Assembly: GCA_031547885.1 (NCBI GenBank)
Contig: JAVBRO010000008.1
Location: 93,550-157,549 of the forward strand
Reading direction: 5' to 3'
Source of the DNA: UBA940 sp031547885
GTDB taxonomy: Bacteria > Bacteroidota > Bacteroidia > Bacteroidales > Rikenellaceae
Length of the DNA: 64,000 bases
Below, one piece after another: positions 51,018-58,985 of the stretch. A program made the translations under genes and the position numbers. Position 1 is the stretch's first letter. The number at the start of each line of letters is the position of its first letter. Below the pieces are notes generated by a model. It did no database searches, was not told the origin of the DNA, and was given only the letters and a program-made list of their open reading frames with translations.

Positions 51018-51048
51018 CAAAGGTAGTGAAAGAATTACGAATTACAAA
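51018..51048 (-). promoter_or_regulatory. rpsP promoter: TTTG, 19 bases, TACCTTTG
   Basis: On the minus strand TTTG (51048-51045) and TACCTTTG (51025-51018) are 19 bases apart, an exact Bacteroidota consensus. The -33 box is part of an ATTACGAATT array. The expected leader is about 65 bases. Confidence 0.8.
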
Positions 51049-51065
51049 TTACGAATTACGAATTT
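51032..51065. repeat. ATTACGAATT-type simple repeat
   Basis: Three to four near copies of GAATTACGAATT lie upstream of rpsP, covering the promoter's -33 region. They are related to the arrays at 49621-49781. Confidence 0.7.
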
Positions 51066-51089
51066 TCACAATACCGCAATCTCCGGCCT

Positions 51090-51692
51090 CTATTTTTTGG
51101 CAGCGGCGGCCTGCTCGGCCGTGTATTCGGCGTTGAGCCCGTCGAGTATCACCTTCGTGATATTTAGGGCCGGATCGGCATGAAGCACCGGCGAGTTGCC
51201 CGACGAGGTTAGGATCATCTTGTACCTGAAATCCGAGTTAAAATTCTCGACGTATTTGATCACCGAATGGATAACCTGGTTGGTGAGTACCTGCTCCTCT
51301 TCGCCGAGGGCACTGACCTGCTGCTGGCGCTGGGTTTCGAAATCGTTACCTTTCTTTTCGAGCTGTTCCTGCAGTGTTGCAGCCTGCGAACGGGTAATAA
51401 GACCTTTCTGCACCTTTTCCTGGAAGTCCATTATTTCGTTCTGGAGCCTGCGTGCTCTCGATTCGAGGTCGCCCTGAACTTTGGTGGCTTTGGTTTCGAA
51501 TTCGGCGCTCAGGTCCATGTAACGGCCGTAATTGTTGATCAGCGAGTCCATATTGACATAGGCGATGTCGTATACAGTCTCTACCGTGCGGGATTCGTGC
51601 GTCCCTTCGCCGTCTGCAGCAGCCGTATTGGGGTTGTTTTTGCAGGCCGCGAAAGCGAGCACAGAAAGTCCGAGAACGAATAATTTTTTCAT
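51090..51692 (-). CDS. OmpH/Skp-like periplasmic chaperone lipoprotein
   Basis: The product is 200 aa from MKKLFVLGLSVLAFAACKNN (ATG 51690-51692, lipobox FAAC). The mature protein starts with a short acidic linker, then YDIAYVNMDSLINNYGRYMDLSAEFETKA, typical of OmpH ('aYVdvdkll..y'). A long coiled coil follows (about 70-150), then EQVLTNQVIHSVIKYVENFNSDFRYKMILTSSGNSPVLHAD, which matches the trimerisation body. Family members hold unfolded outer-membrane proteins. Its TACTTTTG -7-like element lies at 51768-51775. Confidence 0.88.
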   Translation of the reverse strand: MKKLFVLGLSVLAFAACKNNPNTAAADGEGTHESRTVETVYDIAYVNMDSLINNYGRYMDLSAEFETKATKVQGDLESRARRLQNEIMDFQEKVQKGLITRSQAATLQEQLEKKGNDFETQRQQQVSALGEEEQVLTNQVIHSVIKYVENFNSDFRYKMILTSSGNSPVLHADPALNITKVILDGLNAEYTAEQAAAAKK

Positions 51693-51767
51693 ATAGAAAA
51701 TGTTTGTTGGTTTATCCATTTACAAAAACAGCCCCGCGGTTTCTTCGTACAGGTCATGTCTGAAAGG

Positions 51768-51775
51768 CAAAAGTA
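51768..51775 (-). promoter_or_regulatory. candidate -7 element TACTTTTG for the OmpH-like gene
   Basis: On the minus strand TACTTTTG stands 75 bases before the ATG at 51692. A proper -33 TTTG was not found. Confidence 0.45.
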
Positions 51776-51858
51776 CAAAAAAAATCAATTATGCAATGCA
51801 TTACAGAGGAATATGACGCGATTTAACGGCCGGATTCCGGAAATACCGCCGAATTAAC

Positions 51859-51866
51859 TATTTTTG
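51859..51866 (+). promoter_or_regulatory. candidate ruvA -7 element TATTTTTG
   Basis: TATTTTTG lies 25 bases before the ruvA ATG at 51892. No TTTG stands 19-20 bases upstream, so the -33 is weak or absent. Confidence 0.5.
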
Positions 51867-51891
51867 CACGGACAACAACGCATATAATATT

Positions 51892-52473
51892 ATGTATGAA
51901 TTTATTTCAGGCAAAGTTGCCGATCTGACACCTGCATACGCCGTCATAGAGGCGGGCGGCGTCGGTTACTACCTCAACATATCCCTGCAGACTTTTTCGG
52001 AGATCGAAAAACAGAGCGAGGCGAAGCTCTACGTCCATTTCACAGTGAGAGAGGACGCCCAGATACTCTACGGCTTCGCGACTCGGGAAGAACGCGAGGT
52101 ATTCCGCCGGCTGATAAGCGTTTCCGGCGTGGGCGGCAACACGGCCCGCATGGTGCTTTCGACCTACTCGCCATCCGAACTTTCCAATATCATTTCGAGC
52201 GGTAACGCCGTCCTGCTGAAGAACGTGAAGGGGCTCGGGCTGAAAACGGCCGAGAAGATCATCGTCGAACTGCGCGACAAGATGATCGGCATCACCGCAT
52301 CCGCGGGTTTGAGCGCCGCGCCGGACGACGGCAAACACCAGGAAGCCCTGGCGGCCCTGGGGATGCTGGGGTTCTCGCGTGCGGCGTCCGACAAGGTGGT
52401 ACGCTCGGTGATGAAGGAGAACCCCGTGGCGCCCGTCGAGGATATCATACGTTTCTCTCTGAAAAAGCTGTAA
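51892..52473 (+). CDS. ruvA: Holliday junction branch migration protein RuvA
   Basis: The product is 193 aa (ATG 51892). Domain I starts MYEFISGKVADLTPAYAVIEAGGVGYYLNIS. The helix-hairpin-helix region has FRRLISVSGVGGNTARMVLS and LLKNVKGLGLKTAEKIIVELRDKM. Domain III (about 145-193) has HQEALAALGMLGFSRAASDKVV and binds RuvB. It recognises the four-way junction in recombination. Length is normal. No ruvB or ruvC neighbour is present here. Confidence 0.97.
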   Translation: MYEFISGKVADLTPAYAVIEAGGVGYYLNISLQTFSEIEKQSEAKLYVHFTVREDAQILYGFATREEREVFRRLISVSGVGGNTARMVLSTYSPSELSNIISSGNAVLLKNVKGLGLKTAEKIIVELRDKMIGITASAGLSAAPDDGKHQEALAALGMLGFSRAASDKVVRSVMKENPVAPVEDIIRFSLKKL

Positions 52474-52669
52474 CGTTCCAGGCGGCATACCTTAATATAT
52501 ATACAGCACCGCATCGATCCTGCCGCAGGCGCTGAAGGAATAATCTTTCAATTAAGAGTCCCCCAGCGAAAGTTTGCGCCATGTCTGTCGCTGTTTAAGG
52601 AAAAAGTCATATTTTTATCTTCGCTGCGCTCGATTTAGATAGGATGCGCCTCGGATATGCTCAAATAAA

Positions 52670-52701
52670 TTTGGCACATCCCTCGGCTTTCACTATCTTT
52701 G
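52670..52701 (+). promoter_or_regulatory. promoter TTTG, 20 bases, TATCTTTG, giving a near-leaderless transcript
   Basis: TTTG (52670-52673) and TATCTTTG (52694-52701) are spaced by 20 bases, matching the Bacteroidota consensus. The only usable start codon of the downstream lipoprotein is at 52709, 7 bases past the -7 box, so transcription should start at or within a base or two of the ATG. Confidence 0.75.
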
Positions 52702-52708
52702 TCGGGTT

Positions 52709-53872
52709 ATGGCAAGGTATACCGGAATCGGATGGGGGGTTATCCCCGTTGTCGCAGCGGCGCTGTCGCTGCTGGTGTCGTGCAATAAACTCGCCGACGC
52801 AACGGATTCGTCCAAGACAAAGATACTCGCCAGTTTCAGGCAGCAGGGCATCTACGAGCGCAATAACATTCCCGAAGACACCAACCCGAATTCCATAAAA
52901 GGCTATTACGATATTATCGGTGGAGCCTACCGTTATATTACAAACGAAAACCGGGACGGAAGGGCGGACGCTCAGGAAATAAGCGCCGGAGACAGCGTAT
53001 CGTTCTACTTCGACGCGCGCATATTCGTGAGCAGCTACGACAACTCTAAAACATATTTCACCAACAGCTACAGCAGAATCAAGTACCTCGGCAACAACAA
53101 TCCCGAATTCGACGCTTCGGGATGGTCGTCGGATTCGTTAAGAATTAAAGTCGGCAGCGACCCCGAGATACTGAAGTCGGTACAAAACGTACTGCCCGGA
53201 TGCAGGGTCGGCGACGAAGTAAGGATATATCTTCCCCCGAACGTGGCCTACGGCAGTAAAAGCAACGGCGTGGTGCCCGGGAAAAGCACGCTTATATTCG
53301 AACTGACCAGCCTCAGGATGCTGGACTACGAACTGGATGAAGCCGCAAAGGCATCCAGAACCGCGATTACCGACTATCTTACAGCCAATGGCATCTTCAG
53401 GCGATATAACGTCCCCGAAGGAACCCCCGAGGCTTCAATCGCGGGTTATTACGATATTGTCGGCGGGGCATACCGCTGGATTACCAACGAAAGCAGGGCG
53501 GACAGGGCCGATCTGCCGGCGATAAGGGCTGGAAACGACATCTCGTTCTATTTCGACTCACGTATTTTCACAGGTAACTTCGACAACGCGGCCACCTGGT
53601 CCACCAATATCGCGGACAGGATCGATTATCTCGCCGTCAATAATCCCGGAATAGATACATCGGGATGGTCGACGGCTCCGCTAAAAATCAGGGTAGGCAG
53701 CGACACCCGGATACTAAACTCCGTACAAAATGCGTTAGCATCCTGCAGGCCCGGCGACATTGTGAGGATATTTCTTCCTCCGGACTTGGCCTACGGCAAT
53801 AAACAAACAGGCCTGGTGCCTGCCAAAAGCACGCTTGCATACGAACTGACCAACATTGAAATAACAGAATAA
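52709..53872 (+). CDS. lipoprotein with two tandem FKBP-like peptidyl-prolyl isomerase domains
   Basis: The product is 387 aa (ATG 52709) with SPII signal MARYTGIGWGVIPVVAAALSLLVSCNK (lipobox LVSC). Two homologous units follow (about 30-205 and 210-387). Each has GYYDI(I/V)GGAYR(Y/W)ITNE, SFYFD(A/S)RIF, SGWS, LKI-VGSD--IL-SVQN and RI(Y/F)LPP--AYG followed by a (V)PxKSTL--ELT strand, the FKBP flap and 80s-loop pattern. The units are clearly an internal duplication. FKBP lipoproteins act on proline isomerisation in the envelope, though several aromatic site residues are changed, so activity is open. It is in an operon with the next gene (9-base gap). Confidence 0.82.
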   Translation: MARYTGIGWGVIPVVAAALSLLVSCNKLADATDSSKTKILASFRQQGIYERNNIPEDTNPNSIKGYYDIIGGAYRYITNENRDGRADAQEISAGDSVSFYFDARIFVSSYDNSKTYFTNSYSRIKYLGNNNPEFDASGWSSDSLRIKVGSDPEILKSVQNVLPGCRVGDEVRIYLPPNVAYGSKSNGVVPGKSTLIFELTSLRMLDYELDEAAKASRTAITDYLTANGIFRRYNVPEGTPEASIAGYYDIVGGAYRWITNESRADRADLPAIRAGNDISFYFDSRIFTGNFDNAATWSTNIADRIDYLAVNNPGIDTSGWSTAPLKIRVGSDTRILNSVQNALASCRPGDIVRIFLPPDLAYGNKQTGLVPAKSTLAYELTNIEITE

Positions 53873-53881
53873 CCCACCGAT

Positions 53882-55240
53882 ATGAGGAGATTTTCCCTTG
53901 TAATACTTATCACGGCCGCAGTCCTGGCGGCAGCAGCGTCCTGCGCCCAAAGGGAGTCGGAAGATACGACCAAACTGGAAGAGATGGCTTTCGACGCATG
54001 GATGCTCAAATATGTCAATAAAGGCGTCGAGAACAGCGTCGCGGTCAAACAGCCCGACGGCTCATACATAAAGTTCATAACCGACGGCAAGCAGGATATG
54101 GATGCCAGCGCGGACACCATCGTGTGGCTGAGGCTGGACTACACGGGCACCGACCTGTTCGACAACGTTTTTGTGACCCGCAACGAAGATATGGCCCTGC
54201 AGCAGGCAACGTATACGACAAAAACCCATTATATATCGGATTATATATTCTGCGGCGACGAAAACCACAGCATGATCAAGGGGCAGTTCGACGCTCTGAA
54301 AGACAAAAAACTCGTGAAGCCGGACGGGACTACCATAAAAATGAGCGAAGGCACCGAAGTTATTCTTTACATGCCTTCGTACCTAGCCTTCGGGACCAGC
54401 GGATTCACCGACGACCAGGGATACGGCGGGCAGTATAAGCTCGGCGGAACAAAGCCGGTGATCGAAAGGCTAAAAGTGGTCGAAATCGTAAAGGACCCTG
54501 TGGAATGGGAGGAAAAAAGGGTTGTCAGCTATGCCCTCGACAGATACGGAATGCCGGAAACCGACACCACGGCAACATGTTTCTATATCGACACCGTCAG
54601 GTTCAACCAGGAACTCGAATTGAAGTACGGCGAGCCTATGTCGCTGCCCTTCGAAAAAGAGTATGCCCTCTCCGCCGACTCCACCGCAAAGATATGGTTC
54701 ATAGGCAAATTTCTCGACGGGTTCATCTTCGACACCAACATAGACACGACCTATTACCGGTTCTACAACCGCCGCTTCGCAGACGGCTACAAAGCCGACG
54801 ACCCTGAAAGCGACCAGTTTAAAGTAATGAGCTATAATCCGGACGACAATAAGGACGAATATATCTCGGCGTTTTTCAAGGCCATTCCGGAACTCCGCCG
54901 GGGACAGTGGAGCCGCATACTGTTCACTTCGAACTACGGATACGGCGCCACAGGACTGTCGGCTGCGCTCAAGAGCCAGCAGGATTACTACAACTACTAT
55001 ATGAGCTACCTCTACAGCAGCTACTACAGCGGATACGGTTACGGCGGCTATGGCAGCGGATACGGCGGTTACGGCAGCGGGTACTATGACTCGTATTACA
55101 ACAGCAGCTATTACAACAACCCCTATTATAATTACAGCACCTCTTCTTCGTCTTCGGATGAACCCGAGATCATGACCGAAGTACAGCCCTACACCCCTCT
55201 GATTTTCGAGATATACATAGAGGTCGACGAAGACGAATAA
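53882..55240 (+). CDS. FKBP-like lipoprotein with tyrosine-rich insertion
   Basis: The product is 452 aa (ATG 53882) with lipoprotein signal MRRFSLVILITAAVLAAAASCAQ (lipobox AASC). There are two FKBP-like units: about 40-205 (VWLRLDYTGTDLFDNVF, ILYMPSYLAFGTSG, KPVIERLKVVEI) and about 215-452 (AKIWFIGKFLDGFIFDTN, WSRILFTSNYGYGATG, TPLIFEIYIEV). Residues 366-418, in the loop corresponding to the FKBP 80s loop, form a low-complexity stretch in which about 22 of 53 residues are Tyr, the rest mainly Gly, Ser and Asn. A Ser run follows. The C-terminus is acidic. It is co-transcribed with the preceding FKBP gene and ends at a clear terminator. Confidence 0.8.
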   Translation: MRRFSLVILITAAVLAAAASCAQRESEDTTKLEEMAFDAWMLKYVNKGVENSVAVKQPDGSYIKFITDGKQDMDASADTIVWLRLDYTGTDLFDNVFVTRNEDMALQQATYTTKTHYISDYIFCGDENHSMIKGQFDALKDKKLVKPDGTTIKMSEGTEVILYMPSYLAFGTSGFTDDQGYGGQYKLGGTKPVIERLKVVEIVKDPVEWEEKRVVSYALDRYGMPETDTTATCFYIDTVRFNQELELKYGEPMSLPFEKEYALSADSTAKIWFIGKFLDGFIFDTNIDTTYYRFYNRRFADGYKADDPESDQFKVMSYNPDDNKDEYISAFFKAIPELRRGQWSRILFTSNYGYGATGLSAALKSQQDYYNYYMSYLYSSYYSGYGYGGYGSGYGGYGSGYYDSYYNSSYYNNPYYNYSTSSSSSDEPEIMTEVQPYTPLIFEIYIEVDEDE

Positions 55241-55269
55241 CGGCCGTAATTCACGACCGACATAAATGA

Positions 55270-55293
55270 AGAGCCTTCCGGGGCTCTTTTTTT
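55270..55293 (+). terminator. rho-independent terminator after the FKBP operon
   Basis: AGAGCC / GGCTCT forms a 6-base stem with a 6-base loop (55270-55287), followed by seven T. It begins 29 bases after the stop codon. Confidence 0.88.
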
Positions 55294-55424
55294 ATTGCCC
55301 TGCATTCCGGCAGAAGGTTTCGGCATGCGTAAAAAGAGGATTTTTTAAAGGTCTTTCTCCTCCCCCGTATTGCATATTCGATAAGTCCGAACAGGGCCTG
55401 GATGGGTACAAATTCGGGTTCATA

Positions 55425-55455
55425 TTTGGTAAATTAGTTTTTTCACTTAACTTTG
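55425..55455 (+). promoter_or_regulatory. promoter of the second susCD operon: TTTG, 19 bases, TAACTTTG
   Basis: TTTG (55425-55428) and TAACTTTG (55448-55455) are exactly 19 bases apart, a textbook Bacteroidota promoter. Transcription should start near 55462, leaving a leader of about 250 bases before the susC ATG. Confidence 0.8.
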
Positions 55456-55461
55456 CTTTGT

Positions 55462-55713
55462 ATTGTCCCCTTAGTCAACAACTTAAAGGGGTTTAAATTT
55501 ATAACTACAAACAGGCTTTGACAATCGATTTGCAACCCGGACAGCAAAAATTGTTACTAAATCCATGTCAGACGCAGCAAAAATTTACATATTTTGTCTG
55601 CAGCCCGACATGGTCCTGTAGCACTGTGATGCCCTGAAAAATGCCTGGCGCTTCCCAAACTTTTATGATCTTAAGGAACTCACAACCTAATTTTTATTTA
55701 AATATTTTTTAAT
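55462..55713 (+). promoter_or_regulatory. long 5' leader of the second susC gene
   Basis: This is about 250 bases of predicted untranslated RNA without a credible gene. A hairpin CCCCTT / AAGGGG (55467-55472 with 55486-55491) stands at the very 5' end. The last 40 bases are T- and A-rich, usual before Bacteroidota starts. Its length suggests post-transcriptional control, but I see no known riboswitch. Confidence 0.5.
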
Positions 55714-58700
55714 ATGAGGAAATTTGTACTATTGTTTCTCGCAGTTCTGACGGCAGGATCCCTTCTCGCCCAGAACAGACAAGTATCCGGAACAGTATCT
55801 AACGAGGAGGGCGGTCCTGTCGCAGGAGCGACTATCATTGTTAAAGATACAACCATCGGAGCTGTCACCAACTCCCAGGGACACTATTCTATAATGGCTC
55901 CCGCCAACGGTGTGTTGGAAATATCATCGCCCGGCCTGCAAACAGCGGAAGTTGCCATAAACAACAGGTCCGTGGTAGATGTAATGCTCACGTTATCATC
56001 CACCCACCTCGATGATGTGATTGTGATAGCATTCGGTACCGCCAAAAGAGAGTCATTTACCGGTTCGGTCACGGTGGTCGGGTCTCAGGAGTTGAGCAAA
56101 ACGCAATCCTCGAATGTGGGGGACGCTTTGGTCGGTAAGGTCGCCGGCGTACAGTTCGCCGCGGCTTCGGGACGTCCCGGTGCCGGTCAGTCCTTATACG
56201 TCCGCGGTGTCGGTTCGATCTCCGCCAGTGTGGGCAAGGGCCCGCTGTGGGTTGTGGACGGTGTTCCCTTCGAGGGCGACATCAATAACATCAACCCGGC
56301 CGACATGGAGTCCGTTACCGTTCTCAAAGACGCCGCCTCAAATGCGCTGTATGGAGCTCGCGGCGCCAACGGCGTTATCATGGTAACCACCAAAAAGGCG
56401 AAAGCCGGAGAAGCTTCTGTTACGTTCGACGCCAAATGGGGCGTCAACACCCGCGCTTTGCGATCCTACGATGTCGCCGATGGCGGTGAGTTCTATGAGC
56501 TGCACCACAAAGCGCTGTTCAACTATTTCAATCTGTCGCAAAAACAAAGTGCGGACGTAGCCTACGCTTCGGCCAACAATCTGTTGCTGAGCACCAGCGC
56601 CGGAGGTGTGGGCTACAATGTGTACACCGTACCCGATGGGCAGAATCTGATCGGCAGTAACGGCCGCCTCAACCCTAATGCTACGGTAGGCCGCCTGGTA
56701 AATTTCAAGGGTCAGGACTACTGGCTCCAACCCGACAACTGGCTCAACGAGATCTACAAATCGGCATCCTTCCGACAGGAGTACAATTTTAGCGTGGCCG
56801 GGTCTACCGACCGCTCGAACTTCTACGCTTCGCTCGGTTATCTGAGTAACGAGGGCATCATCGACGGCTCGGACAACGAACGCCTGACCGCGCGCCTGCG
56901 CGCCGATTATCAGGTCAAGAAATGGATGAAGTTGAGCGTCAATTCGTCATTTTCCCATTTTAAATGGTTCAACGGTAACGACCCCGATGACGAAGGCGCA
57001 AGCGACGGAGGTAACGTGTTCCAGACGGCTATCCGTATGGCTCCCATCTATCCTATCTACATACGCGACGGCAACGGCAATATTATGAAGGACCAGTGGG
57101 GTTTCGATCTCTACGACAACGGTAGCGGACGTAACGGCGGCGCGGTGCGCACAAACGGAGGCCAGAGCAACCAGTTGCAGGATATTCAACTGAATAAATA
57201 CATCAACGAGGGCAATGCTTTCTCGATCAACGGACAGGCTGATTTCGACCTGTACGAAGGACTGAAATTTACGGTGAACGGCAGCGTGTATGTCGACGAA
57301 ACCCGCACGACACGAATGCTGAATCCCTATTACGGTCAGTTTGCCACGTCCGGTGGTGTTATCGACAAAGGACATTACCGCGATATAAACTACAACTTGC
57401 AGCAACTTCTCACTTACGACAGAAAGATCGGCAGCCACAACTTCAACATACTCCTCGGTCACGAGTATTACAACATCAAGCAATACGGTTTGTCTGCCAG
57501 CAAGTCGATGCTGTGGTCTCCGAACTCTATTGAACTCGGCAGCGCGGTGGTCGGCTCCGATTATGAAACTTCGTCGATGGGCGAATACAATAATGAAGGG
57601 TATTTCGGCCGTGTGATGTACGACTTCGACGATCGCTACTTCTTTTCCGGTTCATACCGCCGCGACGCCTCTTCGCGCTTCCATCCGGATCACCGTTGGG
57701 GTAACTTCTGGTCGTTGGGTGCAACGTGGATCATGAGCCGTGAAGAATGGTTCCACGCTTCGTGGGTCGAGATGCTCAGAGTGAAGGCGTCCTTCGGTTC
57801 GCAGGGCAACGACAACATCCCCAATTATCTCTATGTAGACTATTACGACATTCAGAATGACGGTAACGGCAAGCCCACATCGACGTTCGCCCGCAAGGGA
57901 AACGAGAAAATCACGTGGGAAACCAACGCGAACCTCAACATTGGTGTCGAATTCGACCTGTGGAAAGGCCGTTTGTCGGGTGGCGTCGATTTCTTCAATC
58001 GCAAGACTACCGATATGCTCTTCTCTATGGCGGTTCCTTTGGAAGCGGGCTACGATGCGATCTTCACCAACGTGGGCGACATGGTCAACCGCGGCGTCGA
58101 GATAGATTTGCATGCGTTGTTGATAAATACGAGGGACTTCACGTGGAGATTCTCGGTCAACGCCAGCTATCTGAGTAACAAAATCATCAAATTGCCGGAG
58201 CAGTACAAGAACAACACGACGGCCGACGGACTCACCAAAGGGCGCCGCGACGGCAACTACTTCCTGGCGGAGGGCAATGGCCGATATGCGTTTTACATAC
58301 CGACATTCGCCGGGGTAGATCCCGAGACCGGTGAGTCGTTGTGGTATAAATATAAGGTCAAAGACGGGGTTGTGGATCCCGACAAAACAAATCCCGACCA
58401 CCTGGAGCGTGTGACGACCAAACTCTACACGGAAGCCTCCACGGACGGTCGTGAGTACCACAGCGATCCCTATCCCGACCTGTTCGGCGGCTTCGGCACG
58501 TCGCTCAGATACAAGGGTATAGATTTTTCGGCAGCATTTACCTATCAGATCGGCGGACTGGTGCTCGACAGCGGTTACATGTTTTACATGGGTTCTCCGC
58601 TGCAGACTTCGACCGGTAACAACTATCACCGCGACCTGTACGATTCGTGGACTCCCGGGAACACCAACACGTCCATTCCGCGTTTCGCTTACAACGACGC

Positions 58701-58965
58701 CAACGTCAGCGCTACGTCCGACCGCTTCCTCACCGACGCATCGTTCCTGAACATTCAAAACATTTCGATCGGCTACACGATCCCCAGTAGCTTTACGAAA
58801 AAGTTCTTTGCTCAGTCTTTGCGCATATATGCGGCTTGTGACAATGTGTGGTACTGGTCGAAGCGTCAAGGCCTCGATCCTCGCCAGAGCGTTTCCGGCA
58901 CAACGAATCCCTTCTATTACGCTCCTGTCCGTACAGTTTCGGGCGGCATAAACATTACGTTCTAA
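55714..58965 (+). CDS. SusC/RagA-family TonB-dependent outer-membrane transporter
   Basis: The product is 1083 aa (ATG 55714) with signal MRKFVLLFLAVLTAGSLLAQ (1-20). The carboxypeptidase-regulatory-like domain starts VSGTVSNEEGGPVAGATIIV. The TonB-box/plug entry is DDVIVIAFGTAKRESFTGSVTVV, and the plug has ADMESVTVLKDAASNALYGARGANGVIMVTT. The barrel ends TVSGGINITF. Codon use is visibly richer in T-ending codons than the first susC, closer to highly expressed genes. It imports an unknown nutrient with its SusD partner (20 bases downstream). No catabolic enzyme or regulator is linked. Confidence 0.95.
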   Translation: MRKFVLLFLAVLTAGSLLAQNRQVSGTVSNEEGGPVAGATIIVKDTTIGAVTNSQGHYSIMAPANGVLEISSPGLQTAEVAINNRSVVDVMLTLSSTHLDDVIVIAFGTAKRESFTGSVTVVGSQELSKTQSSNVGDALVGKVAGVQFAAASGRPGAGQSLYVRGVGSISASVGKGPLWVVDGVPFEGDINNINPADMESVTVLKDAASNALYGARGANGVIMVTTKKAKAGEASVTFDAKWGVNTRALRSYDVADGGEFYELHHKALFNYFNLSQKQSADVAYASANNLLLSTSAGGVGYNVYTVPDGQNLIGSNGRLNPNATVGRLVNFKGQDYWLQPDNWLNEIYKSASFRQEYNFSVAGSTDRSNFYASLGYLSNEGIIDGSDNERLTARLRADYQVKKWMKLSVNSSFSHFKWFNGNDPDDEGASDGGNVFQTAIRMAPIYPIYIRDGNGNIMKDQWGFDLYDNGSGRNGGAVRTNGGQSNQLQDIQLNKYINEGNAFSINGQADFDLYEGLKFTVNGSVYVDETRTTRMLNPYYGQFATSGGVIDKGHYRDINYNLQQLLTYDRKIGSHNFNILLGHEYYNIKQYGLSASKSMLWSPNSIELGSAVVGSDYETSSMGEYNNEGYFGRVMYDFDDRYFFSGSYRRDASSRFHPDHRWGNFWSLGATWIMSREEWFHASWVEMLRVKASFGSQGNDNIPNYLYVDYYDIQNDGNGKPTSTFARKGNEKITWETNANLNIGVEFDLWKGRLSGGVDFFNRKTTDMLFSMAVPLEAGYDAIFTNVGDMVNRGVEIDLHALLINTRDFTWRFSVNASYLSNKIIKLPEQYKNNTTADGLTKGRRDGNYFLAEGNGRYAFYIPTFAGVDPETGESLWYKYKVKDGVVDPDKTNPDHLERVTTKLYTEASTDGREYHSDPYPDLFGGFGTSLRYKGIDFSAAFTYQIGGLVLDSGYMFYMGSPLQTSTGNNYHRDLYDSWTPGNTNTSIPRFAYNDANVSATSDRFLTDASFLNIQNISIGYTIPSSFTKKFFAQSLRIYAACDNVWYWSKRQGLDPRQSVSGTTNPFYYAPVRTVSGGINITF

Positions 58966-58985
58966 TCTGTTAATGACGAATTATT

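Noticed and set aside
55266..55496. 76-aa plus-strand frame between the FKBP operon and the second susC
   Set aside because: It begins in the terminator hairpin and runs across the susC promoter. It has no domain or start context.
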